Below, one piece after another: positions 45,800-54,956 of a stretch of DNA of 64,000 nt. The notes below the pieces were generated by a model. That model saw only the letters and a list, made by a program, of their open reading frames with translations. It was not told where the DNA came from and searched no databases. The DNA comes from Proteiniphilum saccharofermentans (GTDB lineage Bacteria; Bacteroidota; Bacteroidia; Bacteroidales; Dysgonomonadaceae): the NCBI RefSeq assembly GCF_900095135.1, contig NZ_LT605205.1, positions 1,178,001 to 1,242,000 on the forward strand, in the 5' to 3' direction. A program made the position numbers and the translations under genes. The stretch's first letter is position 1. Every line of letters begins with the position of its first letter.

Positions 45800-47719
45800 A
45801 TGGGAAGAGAGATAAAATTCAGTCTTATGTACAGGGACATGTGGCAATCGTCCGGTAAATATGTTCCCACTGTAGAGCAGCTCACGGAGGTAGCTCCTGC
45901 AATTATTGATATGGGTTGTTTTGCCAGGGTGGAGACAAACGGCGGTGGTTTTGAGCAGATCAACCTGCTGTTCGGGGAGAACCCCAACAAAGCTGTACGT
46001 GAATGGACACAGCCCTTTAATGATGCGGGTATACAAACGCATATGCTGGAACGGGGATTGAATGGAATACGTATGAGCCCGGTACCGGCCGATGTGCGCA
46101 GGCTGATGTTCCGGGTGAAGAAGAAACAGGGAACCGATATTGCCCGTTCATTCGACGGACTGAATGATCCCCGTAATTTAGAGAATTCCATTAAATTCGC
46201 CAAAGAGGCAGGGATGATTGCCCAGGCTGCGCTCAGCCTGACGGTATCGCCCATTCATACGGTAGAATATTACACTGAGTTGGCTGATACCCTGATAGGA
46301 ATGGGTGCCGACGAGATCTGTGTCAAGGATATGGCTGGCGTGGGGCGTCCCGCAAGCATCGGTAAGATCATCAAAAAAATCAAAGAGAGACATCCTGATA
46401 TTCCTATCCAGTACCACGGCCATGCCGGTCCCGGTTTTCAGATGGCTTCCATCCTCGAAGCTGCCTATGCCGGTGCGGAATATATTGATGTGGGTATGGA
46501 GCCGCTGGCCTGGGGAACAGGACATGCTGACGTGCTGGCAGTACAGGCTATGCTTAAGGATGCCGGTTTCAAAGTACCGGAGATCAATATGAAAGCTTAT
46601 ATGAAAGTGCGTTCTCTCACACAGAAGTATATTGATGATTTTCTCGGTTATTACATCAACCCAAAAAACCGGTTGAATAATTCACTGCTGATCGCGCCAG
46701 GATTACCCGGCGGTATGATGGGCAGCCTGATGGCCGATCTGGAGAATAACCTTTCTTCCCTCAACAAGTGGAAGAAGAAGCACGGACAGCCGAAACTCAC
46801 GCAGGACGATTTGTTAATCAAACTGTTTGATGAAGTAACTTATGTATGGCCCAAGATAGGGTATCCACCGCTTGTCACGCCGTTCAGCCAGTATGTCAAG
46901 AACCTGGCGCTGATGAACGTATTACAGCTTGAAAAAGGCAAAGAACGCTGGACTATGATCGCTGATAATATCTGGGATATGATCCTGGGTAAGTCGGGTA
47001 AACTCCCCGGCGAGCTAGCTCCGGAAATAGTGGAGATGGCGAAACAGCAGGGGCGTGAGTTCTATACCGGCGATCCGCAGGCACTCTATCCTGATCAGTT
47101 GGATGAGTTCCGTGCAGAGATGAAGAGAAATAATTGGGATTTTGGACAGGACGATGAAGAGTTGTTTGAATTAGCCATGCATCCGGAACAATACAGAGCC
47201 TATAAGTCGGGTGATGCCAAGAAGTCTTTCGAAGCCGAATTGGCTGATAAAAAAGCAGAAAAAGAAGCATCGGTAGCTCCGGTACCTCCAAGAGCGGAGG
47301 CAACCAATGTCAATAGTTTCCAACCCAGAACACTGGTTGTCAATATTGATAATGAAGAGTATGTAGTGAATATATCCTATCCCGGAAACGGGGATGGAAC
47401 GTCTCTGCCGCAACCCGCTGTTCAGTCAACCGCCCCTGTAAAGCAACCAACCGCAGTAAATGCGACACCACTCTCTTCTAATGGACAGGTAAAAGAGGTG
47501 GTTTCGCCGCTGGAAGGGAAATTCTTTCTTACCAAAGATTCTTCGGAAACTGCGGTGAAGGTAGGGGATACTGTGCAGGCAGGTGATATTATCGGTTATA
47601 TTGAGTCGATGAAGACTTATAATGCCGTGGCTGCTGAAGAGAGCGGTAAAGTGACAGAGATTTGCTTCGCTAACGGTGCTGCAGTAGACGAAGATGACGT
47701 ACTCATTAAAATGGTATAA
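45800..47719 (+). CDS. Biotin-dependent decarboxylase alpha subunit (OadA/pyruvate carboxylase B-like), divergent active site
   Basis: 639 residues. Carboxyltransferase TIM barrel (about 5-300), conserved C-terminal domain (about 320-460), a linker rich in Ala, Pro and Lys (about 475-560), and a biotinyl domain (about 565-639) with biotin lysine Lys605 in IESMKTYN. Family blocks RSFDGLND, ICVKDMAGV and EPLAWGTGHAD are recognisable. The first motif is YRDMWQS rather than RDAHQS, and the metal-binding HxH is followed by AGPG (His206, His208, Gly210), where carboxyltransferases usually have a catalytic Thr (HSHATSG, HTHDTSG). The biotin site is SMKT rather than AMKM. Context with gamma and beta subunits supports a Na+-exporting decarboxylase. 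Oxaloacetate is the default substrate, but the substitutions leave this open. Confidence 0.82.
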   Translation: MGREIKFSLMYRDMWQSSGKYVPTVEQLTEVAPAIIDMGCFARVETNGGGFEQINLLFGENPNKAVREWTQPFNDAGIQTHMLERGLNGIRMSPVPADVRRLMFRVKKKQGTDIARSFDGLNDPRNLENSIKFAKEAGMIAQAALSLTVSPIHTVEYYTELADTLIGMGADEICVKDMAGVGRPASIGKIIKKIKERHPDIPIQYHGHAGPGFQMASILEAAYAGAEYIDVGMEPLAWGTGHADVLAVQAMLKDAGFKVPEINMKAYMKVRSLTQKYIDDFLGYYINPKNRLNNSLLIAPGLPGGMMGSLMADLENNLSSLNKWKKKHGQPKLTQDDLLIKLFDEVTYVWPKIGYPPLVTPFSQYVKNLALMNVLQLEKGKERWTMIADNIWDMILGKSGKLPGELAPEIVEMAKQQGREFYTGDPQALYPDQLDEFRAEMKRNNWDFGQDDEELFELAMHPEQYRAYKSGDAKKSFEAELADKKAEKEASVAPVPPRAEATNVNSFQPRTLVVNIDNEEYVVNISYPGNGDGTSLPQPAVQSTAPVKQPTAVNATPLSSNGQVKEVVSPLEGKFFLTKDSSETAVKVGDTVQAGDIIGYIESMKTYNAVAAEESGKVTEICFANGAAVDEDDVLIKMV

Positions 47720-47722
47720 GAA

Positions 47723-48931
47723 ATGAGTGAAATCTTTGCCAGTTTGACAGAAATGACCGGATTCGGTATGATAGGGTGGGAGACCATTTTGATGTGGGTA
47801 ATCGCATTTGTCCTGTTATATCTCGGTATCTTTAAAGAGTATGAACCGCTTCTGCTTGTTCCTATCGGTTTTGGTGTGTTATTGGCCAACCTGCCTGGCG
47901 CAGGGCTTGGAATAGTAGATAATGCCCTGGTGCAACATGCCGACGGCAGTTATATGAATTTACTTGATATTGCCGGCGAGTACGGTATTATGAATTTCCT
48001 CTATTACGCATTGATCAAGACCGGTATTTTGCCGCCTGTCATCTTTATGGGAGTGGGTGCGCTTACCGATTTCGGGCCAATGCTGCGTAACCTCAAGCTC
48101 GCATTGTTCGGTGGTGCGGCACAGATCGGTATCTTCTCGGTATTGCTTGCCGCCGTTATTATGGGCTTTACACTGCCGGAAGCCGCTTCCCTCGGAATTA
48201 TCGGTGGTGCCGACGGGCCAACGGCTATCTATACCACCATTAAGCTGGCACCTCATTTGTTAGGCCCTATTGCCATTGCCGCCTATTCTTATATGGCGCT
48301 GGTACCGGTGATCATTCCGGCGGTGGCTAAGTTACTGATGACCGAGAAGGAATTCAAAATTCATATGAAGAAGATGGATAAGCAATATCCACCCAAGCAT
48401 GATATCAAGCATCTGAAGATTGTAAAGATCATTTTCCCAATCGTGCTGGGAGTGGTCGTGGCGGTTTTCGTACCTTCTTCAGCACCGTTATTGGGTATGT
48501 TGCTGTTCGGTAACCTGGTGAAGGAGATCGGTGCTAATACCGGCCGTCTTGCGGAGGCTGCTTCCGGTCCTATCATGAACACAGCGACCATATTCCTGGG
48601 GCTGACTGTAGGAGCTACCATGACATCGGAGGTATTTCTCTCCGGACAAACGCTGGGCATTATCGTAGGGGGATTCCTTGCTTTCGCAGTGTCGGTGGCC
48701 GGCGGGATTGTGGCTGTGAAGGTTACCAATATGTTCTCGAAGAAAAAGATTAACCCCCTTGTGGGCGCTACGGGACTGAGTGCCGTACCCATGGCATCGC
48801 GCGTAGCCAATGAAATGGCCTTGAAATACGATAAGTCGAATCATATCCTGCAGTACTGTATGGCCAGTAACGTATCCGGTGTGATCGGGTCGGCCGTTGC
48901 GGCAGGTGTATTGATCTCGTTTTTAGGTTGA
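47723..48931 (+). CDS. oadB: Sodium-pump decarboxylase beta subunit (OadB family)
   Basis: 402 residues with about nine to eleven membrane segments. Family blocks are present: FMGVGALTDFGPMLRNLKLALFG, GGADGPTAIYTT, LLFGNLVKEIGANTGRLAEAA, LGLTVGATMTSEVFL, and NPLVGATGLSAVPMASRV. The subunit decarboxylates carboxybiotin and uses the energy to export Na+. Its ATG follows the alpha-subunit stop by 3 bases, so they are translationally linked. In this organism it would contribute to the Na+ gradient during fermentation. Confidence 0.93.
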   Translation: MSEIFASLTEMTGFGMIGWETILMWVIAFVLLYLGIFKEYEPLLLVPIGFGVLLANLPGAGLGIVDNALVQHADGSYMNLLDIAGEYGIMNFLYYALIKTGILPPVIFMGVGALTDFGPMLRNLKLALFGGAAQIGIFSVLLAAVIMGFTLPEAASLGIIGGADGPTAIYTTIKLAPHLLGPIAIAAYSYMALVPVIIPAVAKLLMTEKEFKIHMKKMDKQYPPKHDIKHLKIVKIIFPIVLGVVVAVFVPSSAPLLGMLLFGNLVKEIGANTGRLAEAASGPIMNTATIFLGLTVGATMTSEVFLSGQTLGIIVGGFLAFAVSVAGGIVAVKVTNMFSKKKINPLVGATGLSAVPMASRVANEMALKYDKSNHILQYCMASNVSGVIGSAVAAGVLISFLG

Positions 48932-48960
48932 TAAAAAACGGCTGATTATAAATTATATAG

Positions 48961-48982
48961 TGTGCGGCTCAAGGGCCGCACA
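48961..48982. terminator. Terminator shared by the decarboxylase operon and the aminotransferase gene
   Basis: Arms 48961-48968 (TGTGCGGC) and 48975-48982 (GCCGCACA) form an 8-bp perfect stem, followed on the plus strand by TTTCTTTA. It overlaps the last codons of the convergent aminotransferase gene. Confidence 0.7.
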
Positions 48983-50168
48983 TTTCTTTAATAGCTTCCG
49001 CGATCAGTGGAACACCTCGCCGGATGGTTTCCACATCAGTATTACAGAACGATACCCGCATACAATCATTCTTAATGCCATCGGGATCGAAAGTTTTTCC
49101 CGTCACAAAGACTACCCCTTTCTCAATCGCTTTTTTCAGGATAGCGGTAGCATTGCTACCTTCGGGTAATTGCAGCCAGGTATAGAATCCTCCGCGTGGC
49201 TTTTCGAAAGTCACATAGGCCGGCAGGAATGCCTCCAGCGCCCCGATCATGGCCAGTCCGCGCTTTTTATATTCTTCCCTTATGTTTGCCGTATAATTGT
49301 AGACATCTCCCCGCCGTATAAATTTATCGGCGAGCATTTGTGATATACTGGGTGAACAGGCATCGATCGACTGTTTAATCAACTCGCATTTCCGGTAGAT
49401 CTCATCCGGCACCAGCATCCATCCCAGGCGTAATCCCGGTCCCAATATCTTGGAGAACGACCCGGTGTAGCATACATCGATCCCCTCCGGATCCGTGGCC
49501 TTCATCAGCCGCATCTCCGGCAGATCCTCGTCGTAAAAATAGAGCTCGCTGTAGGCGTCATCTTCGATCACGGGGATTTCCCTTTCTTTTAACAGAGCCA
49601 TCATTTCCTGTTTCACCTTCCGTGAGTAGATGATTCCGGCGGGATTATGGAAATTAGGCGTATAGTAAAGGAATTTTGGAGCGGGTAGGGTGGTTTCGAG
49701 CCTCTTTTTGAGCTGATCGATATCCATCCCGTCCTCTTTCAGCGGTATGGAGACCAGGTTTGCCTGATAAGCACGGAAAGCGGAGAGTGCTCCGATAAAG
49801 CCAGGGTTTTCTACCAAAACCGGATCCCCAGGGTCGATAAATGCCTTTGCGAGGATGTGTATGGCCTGTAGTGAGCCGGTGGTGATCATCAACCGGTTGC
49901 TCTTTACCGGCAATCCCTTTTTTTCGAGGTAGTCCGACAACGACTCCAGCAACGAAGGCAGCCCTGTGGTAGGCCCATACTGTAACGCCGTCTGTTTTTC
50001 CTTTTCCGTGAGGGATTGATAGATCCGGTCAAGGGTTTCGAGTGGGAACAGCTCATTTCCCGGCATGCCGCCGGCAAAAGAGATTATATCGGGAGCCGTA
50101 GCGAGGCTCATCAGGTCACGTATCTCCGAAGAGCGGAGATTTGTGACACTGCTTGCGAATCGGGTCAT
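48969..50168 (-). CDS. PLP-dependent aminotransferase, class I/II (LysN/aromatic-type)
   Basis: 399 residues, fold type I. FAGGMPGNELFP, LQYGPTTGLPSLLESLSDYL, ITTGSLQAIHILAKAFIDPGDPV, YYTPNFHNPAGI, IEDDAYSELYFYD, and the PLP-lysine site YTGSFSKILGPGLRLGW (Lys240) are all present, as in 2-aminoadipate/aromatic aminotransferases. It lacks a DNA-binding N-terminal domain, so it is not a MocR regulator. It lies behind the ACT, phenylacetate-CoA ligase and IorBA genes on the same strand, which suggests it makes the aryl-pyruvates they oxidise. A 166-base repeat-rich gap separates it, so it may be transcribed separately. Confidence 0.88.
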   Translation of the reverse strand: MTRFASSVTNLRSSEIRDLMSLATAPDIISFAGGMPGNELFPLETLDRIYQSLTEKEKQTALQYGPTTGLPSLLESLSDYLEKKGLPVKSNRLMITTGSLQAIHILAKAFIDPGDPVLVENPGFIGALSAFRAYQANLVSIPLKEDGMDIDQLKKRLETTLPAPKFLYYTPNFHNPAGIIYSRKVKQEMMALLKEREIPVIEDDAYSELYFYDEDLPEMRLMKATDPEGIDVCYTGSFSKILGPGLRLGWMLVPDEIYRKCELIKQSIDACSPSISQMLADKFIRRGDVYNYTANIREEYKKRGLAMIGALEAFLPAYVTFEKPRGGFYTWLQLPEGSNATAILKKAIEKGVVFVTGKTFDPDGIKNDCMRVSFCNTDVETIRRGVPLIAEAIKEMCGP

Positions 50169-50170
50169 AG

Positions 50171-50334
50171 TTGATTGAATGTGCTAATATGAATAATGTG
50201 CCAATGAGACTAAAGAGAGACTGGGAAGACCGGGGGACTGGGGAGTTTTTAATTCCAAATCCGACATTCCAGATCCCAGATCCCAAATCTTGTGTCTTGG
50301 CTCTTAAATCTTGGCTCTTAAATCTTGAATCTAA
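50171..50334. repeat. Low-complexity spacer repeats between aminotransferase and ACT genes
   Basis: Contains GTGCTAATATGAATAATGTG and GTGCCAATGAGAC (related to 45258-45290), CCAGATCCCAGATCCCAAATC, and two adjacent copies of CTTGGCTCTTAAAT (about 50298-50325). Each unit is a degenerate tandem of 7-14 bases; no coding content. Confidence 0.6.
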
Positions 50335-50760
50335 TCAAAGTTGATAAATATCACGCTGTGACAATAGCTTCACTCCTCTCTTTTCCAGTATCCCCGTTAC
50401 CCCGGATATATCTGCGGTTCGGATCACTGCCAGGGCTACATCCCTGTTTGAGAAAGCATACATATAGTCTACATTGATATTCTCCTCGGTCAGTATTTTC
50501 AGGACCCGGTACAACGAGCCCGGTTCATCGGGTATGTTCACGCAGGCCACATCGGTCAGTCCGATCGAAAATCCTGCTTTTTCCAGTACTTCCTTTGCCA
50601 GTGCAGGTCTTCCCACCACCATGCGCACAATACCATAGTCGGTTGTCTCGGCCAGGTTGAGCGCAGTAATGTTTATATCATGTTCGGCCAGAATACGGGT
50701 TAGCCCGGTAAGCCTTCCTGACCGGTCTTCCAGAAAAACAGATAATTGTTGAATATGCAT
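50335..50760 (-). CDS. Tandem ACT-domain protein
   Basis: 141 residues made of two ACT domains (about 3-68: LSVFLEDRSGRLTGLTRILAEH, NITALNLAETTDYGIVRMVV; about 70-138: DVACVNIPDEPGSLYRVLKILTEENINVDYMYAF). ACT domains bind amino acids as allosteric signals. Stand-alone tandem ACT proteins are often encoded next to phenylacetate-CoA ligase and indolepyruvate oxidoreductase genes, as here (65 bases after the ligase). It probably senses an aromatic or branched amino acid and modulates this module. Direct function unknown. Confidence 0.85.
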   Translation of the reverse strand: MHIQQLSVFLEDRSGRLTGLTRILAEHDINITALNLAETTDYGIVRMVVGRPALAKEVLEKAGFSIGLTDVACVNIPDEPGSLYRVLKILTEENINVDYMYAFSNRDVALAVIRTADISGVTGILEKRGVKLLSQRDIYQL

Positions 50761-50825
50761 CCTGTTGATTATTTTGGTGATTTGATAATGAATTCAAAAA
50801 CATTTATAATTTGTTTCTCACACCT

Positions 50826-52121
50826 TTATTGCCTGTGATCGATGATCCGTTTTGCTTTTCCTTCGGAACGTTCTATACTATTGGGTTCCACTAATCTGAT
50901 GATCGTACTGATCCCCAGCAGGCTTTTGATGTTATGGTCGATGCGCCGTCGGATTTGCTCCAGTTCCCGGATGCTGTCCGACCAGTTTTTTTCATCGATC
51001 TCCACGAGAACTTCCAGCGTATCGAGATTATTTTCCCTGCGGACGATCAGTTGATAGTGTGGTGAGGTTTCGGACATCTCCATCAGCACTGATTCCACTT
51101 GCGAGGGAAAGACGTTCACACCGCGGATGATCAGCATGTCGTCGGTACGTCCCAGGCATTTTTCCATGCGTACCAGCGTTCGTCCGCAGTCGCATTTCTC
51201 CCGGTGCAACCGTGTAAGGTCGCGTGTCCGATAGCGCAACAGCGGCATTGCCTCTTTACTCACCGTGGTGAATACCAGTTCACCCATTTCCCCGTCCGGC
51301 AGCACCTCCAGTGTTTCGGGATGGATGATCTCCGGGATGAAATGATCTTCGAAGACATGGTTCCCACACTGGCACTCGCACTCCATAGAGACACCCGGTC
51401 CGATCACTTCGCTCAGACCGTAAATGTCGTATGCTTTAATGTGCAGTAACTTTTCTATCTCCCTGCGCATCTCGTTCGACCACGGCTCTGCACCGAAGAC
51501 ACCTGCCCGCAGTTTGATATCCTTCGGTGAGATCCCCTCTTTCAGGATGCTTTCACCCAAATGCGCTGCGTACGACGGTGTACATGCCAGAATGGTGGCA
51601 TTGAAATCGGTCATGAACTGCAACTGTTTCCTGGTATTGCCGCTCGATATAGGAATGACCGTCGCTCCCACTTTCTCGGCGCCGTAGTGCAGTCCCAGGC
51701 CTCCTGTGAAGGGACCATAGCCGTAGGCTATCTGAATGGTATCCCCGCAGTGGATGTCTGCCATAGTCAGGCTACGCGCCACCACTTCCGCCCAGATATC
51801 GATATCCTGTTGGGTGTAACCTACCACCGTCGGTTTTCCCGTTGTTCCGCTTGACGCATGTATCCGTACTACGTCATTCTGGTGTACGGTAAAGAGTCCG
51901 AACGGATAATTCTCCCTCAGATCGGCCTTGGTGGTGAACGGAAGCGATTTCAACTGATCCACGCTTTGTATATCACCCGGTTCAATTCCTCTCTCTTTCA
52001 GTTGGTTTCTGTAAAACGGCACGTGGTCATACATCCGTTGTATCATGGCGGAGAGTTGCCTGCTCTGCAGCGCGTGCATCTGTTCTTTTTCCGCACACTC
52101 TCTTTCGGGGTTCCAAATCAT
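50826..52121 (-). CDS. paaK: Phenylacetate-CoA ligase family (AMP-forming aryl-CoA ligase)
   Basis: 431 residues from [14 protein letters not shown]. Adenylate-forming enzyme with [18 protein letters not shown] (ATP loop), [41 protein letters not shown] and the C-terminal [17 protein letters not shown]. Cys pairs ([16 protein letters not shown]) may bind a metal, as in PaaK of anaerobes. In fermenters it may interconvert aryl acetates and their CoA esters behind IorAB. The ATG at 52121 lies one base after the stop of iorB; upstream in-frame ATGs (52148, 52136) would overlap iorB and do not add conserved sequence. Confidence 0.9.
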   Translation of the reverse strand: MIWNPERECAEKEQMHALQSRQLSAMIQRMYDHVPFYRNQLKERGIEPGDIQSVDQLKSLPFTTKADLRENYPFGLFTVHQNDVVRIHASSGTTGKPTVVGYTQQDIDIWAEVVARSLTMADIHCGDTIQIAYGYGPFTGGLGLHYGAEKVGATVIPISSGNTRKQLQFMTDFNATILACTPSYAAHLGESILKEGISPKDIKLRAGVFGAEPWSNEMRREIEKLLHIKAYDIYGLSEVIGPGVSMECECQCGNHVFEDHFIPEIIHPETLEVLPDGEMGELVFTTVSKEAMPLLRYRTRDLTRLHREKCDCGRTLVRMEKCLGRTDDMLIIRGVNVFPSQVESVLMEMSETSPHYQLIVRRENNLDTLEVLVEIDEKNWSDSIRELEQIRRRIDHNIKSLLGISTIIRLVEPNSIERSEGKAKRIIDHRQ

Positions 52122-52122
52122 A

Positions 52123-52698
52123 TTATTCCGACGCATATTCTTTACCAAGTCTGAACGCTTTTATATTCATATCGATTATTTCTTCTCCTTTTCTCTCAAA
52201 AAACAGCCCGATCGCTTTTTCCAGTTCCTTTGCCTTTATCCCCAGATAAGGGGAAGCAGCTCCCAGCATAACCACATTAAAAGTTTTCGGACTTCCCGCC
52301 TTTTTTGCCAGTGATCCGGCTTCTACAGGAAGATATACGGTCGATTCCCTGATGGTCTCCATCAGTTTCTCCTCATCCGGATAGTCGGGAATATTCTTAT
52401 AAGGTTCGGTGGCGGTGACGATAACGCCCGTGGGCGACAGGAAAGAGAGGTAACGGAGTGCCTCCATGGGTTCGATCGACAGGATCAGGTCTGCTTTGCC
52501 GAGCGGGATCAGATCCGAAAAGATCTCTTCCGACGAGATACGCAGGTGTGATTCCACCGCGCCACCGCGCTGGCTCATACCGTGTACCTCAGCTTGTTTT
52601 ACGTTCAGTCCCAGGTTCATGGCCGCCAGGTCGATGATCGACGCAATGGTAAGTATCCCCTGGCCTCCGACACCTGCAATAATGATATTCTTGTGCAT
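52123..52698 (-). CDS. iorB: Indolepyruvate:ferredoxin oxidoreductase beta subunit
   Basis: 191 residues from [20 protein letters not shown], the gamma-type domain of 2-oxoacid oxidoreductases. Conserved [22 protein letters not shown] and [13 protein letters not shown] are present. With IorA it oxidatively decarboxylates aryl pyruvates to aryl-acetyl-CoA, reducing ferredoxin. The start at 52698 was preferred over an ATG six codons earlier because homologues begin at MxKNIIIxGVGGQG. It lies between iorA (153 bases upstream) and paaK (adjacent). Confidence 0.92.
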   Translation of the reverse strand: MHKNIIIAGVGGQGILTIASIIDLAAMNLGLNVKQAEVHGMSQRGGAVESHLRISSEEIFSDLIPLGKADLILSIEPMEALRYLSFLSPTGVIVTATEPYKNIPDYPDEEKLMETIRESTVYLPVEAGSLAKKAGSPKTFNVVMLGAASPYLGIKAKELEKAIGLFFERKGEEIIDMNIKAFRLGKEYASE

Positions 52699-52706
52699 AT
52701 ATTTTT

Positions 52707-52851
52707 TTAGATACAAGATTCAAAAACCAAGACTATGGAAATTCAAAATTCAAGATTCAAGATTTTCAAACTTCTTGACTTCTCCACTTCTTTTTTAATT
52801 ATTCACTACTTCCCGAAGAATCGGGACAAGTTATCCTACCTTCCCATTTTA
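52707..52851. repeat. Degenerate spacer repeats between iorA and iorB
   Basis: 52751-52766 repeats (T)CAAGATTCAAGATTTTC, and 52757-52782 is an exact inverted copy of 42241-42266. Further on, CTTCTTGACTTCTCCACTTC and CCCACTTTTCCACC form a CCACTT-type repeat related to 59146-59170. The insertion separates two subunit genes of one enzyme. Confidence 0.65.
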
Positions 52852-54441
52852 TCACTTTCCCACTTTTCCACCTTTTTTCGCTGTCTGTACACATTCCCGT
52901 TGGGCGATGATCACGGAAACACCTTCATAGTCGAGTTCTTCTTTTAGTATTGTTACGTTGTTTTCGAGGTTTTTTTTCAACGGTACTACCAACCGGATGT
53001 GTTCCTCCTCCACACCGATTCCTCTACATATATCATAGAAACGGCCTGTTCCCGCCGAGTCCTGCCCTCCTGTCATTGCCGTAGCGCCGTTGTCCGATAT
53101 GATGACGGTCATGGGCGACCGGTCGTTCACCGCATCGAGCAACCCTGTCATTCCCGAATGGGTAAAGGTAGAATCCCCGATTACACACAAGGCCGGTCGT
53201 ATTCCTGCGTCGGCAGCGCCTTTTGCCATGGTAATGGCCGCACCCATATCCACGCAGGTGCTGATGGCACTGTAGGGTGGTAAGGCCCCCAGCGTGTAAC
53301 ACCCGATATCCCCGAAGACATGATGCTCCGGATAATTTTCCATTACACGGTTGATGGCGTCGAACAGGTCTCTGTGGCTACAGCCTTTGCATAGCATGGG
53401 CGGCCGTCCCGTTACAATTCCGGGCACAGTTCTTATTTCTCCCGTATCCACTTTCAGCGCTTGAGCCAGCAGGTTGGGAGAGAGTTCTCCCGTACGGGGT
53501 AGCGCACCATCCAGCCGTCCACGGAATTTTCCGTTTCCGAAATATCCTTTCAATAATTCTTCGTAAATGGGGTACCCTTCTTCGGCAATAAGCACGGAGG
53601 AATATCTCTCTGAAAATTTTTTTATTTTCTTTTCAGGTAGAGGGTATTGCGATATTTTAAGTACCGGGATATGGAGGTTATACGATTTGATCACTTCCAT
53701 CGCGTAATTATAAGCAATGCCGAAAGCGATGACGGCTATGGAACCTTCCCCTTCCGTTATCCGGTTAAAATCCGATAATTCCGAGGAAACTGCCAGTTCC
53801 TGTTGTTTTTCGAGCAGGCGTTGGTAGTTTTTCCGGGCGTTTGCAGGCAGGAGTATCCATTTCCCCTTATCTCCGGAAGGATGTAGCCCGTTTTGTTTCC
53901 GCGCTTCTCCGCGCATGATTGCTGCACGTGAGTGGGAGAGTCGCGTAGGGATACGCAGCATCACGGGTAATTCCGTTTTTTCCGACAGGTCGAATCCGTA
54001 GCGTACCATATCATAGGCTTCCTGCTGGTTGGCAGGTTCCAGTATAGGGATCATGGCGAATTTACCGTATACACGGCTATCCTGTTCGTTTTGCGACGAG
54101 TGCATCGAAGGGTCATCCGCTACTGCTACTACCAGTCCCCCGTGTATACCGGTAACGGCCGCATTCATGAATGCGTCGGCAGCCACATTCAACCCTACAT
54201 GCTTCATGCAGGTCAGACTTCGTTTTCCTGCGTATGACATTCCCAGTGCGGCTTCGAAAGCTGTTTTCTCGTTCGTCGCCCATGCCGACCGTACCTGTAT
54301 CCCGTTGGTCTGTACCGACTGTTGTATAAACTCCGTAATTTCCGTAGAAGGAGTGCCCGGATAAGCATATACCCCGGATATTCCGGCATCCAGCGCTGCC
54401 TGCGCAATGGCTTCGGCTCCCAGTAATAGTTGTTTGTACAT
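52852..54441 (-). CDS. iorA: Indolepyruvate:ferredoxin oxidoreductase alpha subunit, without C-terminal ferredoxin domain
   Basis: 529 residues. N-terminal pyrimidine-binding domain (GVYAYPGTPSTEITEF, TCMKHVGLNVAADAFMNA, VVAVADDPSMHSSQNEQDSR), middle transketolase-like domain, and TPP-binding domain (about 345-525) with MLCKGCSHRDLFDAI, FGDIGCYTLGALPPY and the TPP/Mg motif GDSTFTHSGMTGLLDAVND followed by DNGATAMTGGQ. Many IorA proteins carry about 60-90 more residues with two 4Fe-4S clusters; this one ends ECVQTAKKGGKVGK, so electrons must leave by another protein. Forms the holoenzyme with IorB. Confidence 0.92.
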   Translation of the reverse strand: MYKQLLLGAEAIAQAALDAGISGVYAYPGTPSTEITEFIQQSVQTNGIQVRSAWATNEKTAFEAALGMSYAGKRSLTCMKHVGLNVAADAFMNAAVTGIHGGLVVAVADDPSMHSSQNEQDSRVYGKFAMIPILEPANQQEAYDMVRYGFDLSEKTELPVMLRIPTRLSHSRAAIMRGEARKQNGLHPSGDKGKWILLPANARKNYQRLLEKQQELAVSSELSDFNRITEGEGSIAVIAFGIAYNYAMEVIKSYNLHIPVLKISQYPLPEKKIKKFSERYSSVLIAEEGYPIYEELLKGYFGNGKFRGRLDGALPRTGELSPNLLAQALKVDTGEIRTVPGIVTGRPPMLCKGCSHRDLFDAINRVMENYPEHHVFGDIGCYTLGALPPYSAISTCVDMGAAITMAKGAADAGIRPALCVIGDSTFTHSGMTGLLDAVNDRSPMTVIISDNGATAMTGGQDSAGTGRFYDICRGIGVEEEHIRLVVPLKKNLENNVTILKEELDYEGVSVIIAQRECVQTAKKGGKVGK

Positions 54442-54650
54442 ATTTTTCAGTAGGTTTTTGCAGATTGTGAATTATACAAAAAACCTCCTAATAGTGTGTT
54501 TTTATTCAAAAATCAAAGATTCAAGTTGCAAATGTACAAAAAATAAGCCCATAAAGTTTTAAATTTTCAAAATTAGAATGATTCTAAATATACCTCATTT
54601 TGACCGAAACAATCTTTATATTGGGGTTCTGCGTTAGGATGTTTCCGAAT
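54442..54650. other. Spacer upstream of iorA
   Basis: AT-rich. A minus-strand TACATTTG at 54529-54536 fits the -7 consensus for iorA, with no well-spaced -33 element. AATCAAAGATTCAAG near 54511-54526 resembles the CAAGATTCAAGA spacer repeats. Confidence 0.4.
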
Positions 54651-54956
54651 TCATTTTATCATAGAGGATGCTAAAATCCTATCTACTATTACATAATTTC
54701 CTGAGATATGGAATACAATATTTCAGTGTTTATTTTTCGATAATAGTCGTTTGCCTTTCGGATTGATTTGTTTTACTGTTTTCCACTCAGAATAAGGTAA
54801 AACTCCGGCTAAATATTCCAATGTTGAGATGTCTTCATATAGACCTTTAAGGTAATTATCAACTGTGTTTTGAGTGTATTTTGAAAGAATAAAATCGCCT
54901 ATATTCTCTAGATCTCTATACACTTCATTACTTATGGCGATTTTATATTTTTTCAT
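54651..54956 (-). pseudogene. RelE/ParE-family toxin interrupted by an in-frame TGA
   Basis: The open frame 54956-54723 gives 77 residues (MKKYKIAISNEVYRDLENIG, FILSKYTQNTVDNYLKGLYE, KQINPKGKRLLSKNKH). ParE toxins usually continue for about 20-25 residues. In the same frame after TGA (54725-54723) the sequence reads NIVFHISGNYVIVDRILASS then MIK and stop at 54651, exactly the expected final strands (xxYVIVDRIL). A single TGG to TGA change (Trp to stop) explains this. The product would lose its last strands, probably inactivating it. It overlaps the antitoxin gene by 14 bases. Confidence 0.78.

Noticed and set aside
54723-54725. TGA in the toxin frame as a recoded selenocysteine codon
   Set aside because: The family has no selenoproteins, no SECIS-like stem was seen, and a Trp to stop change is simpler.
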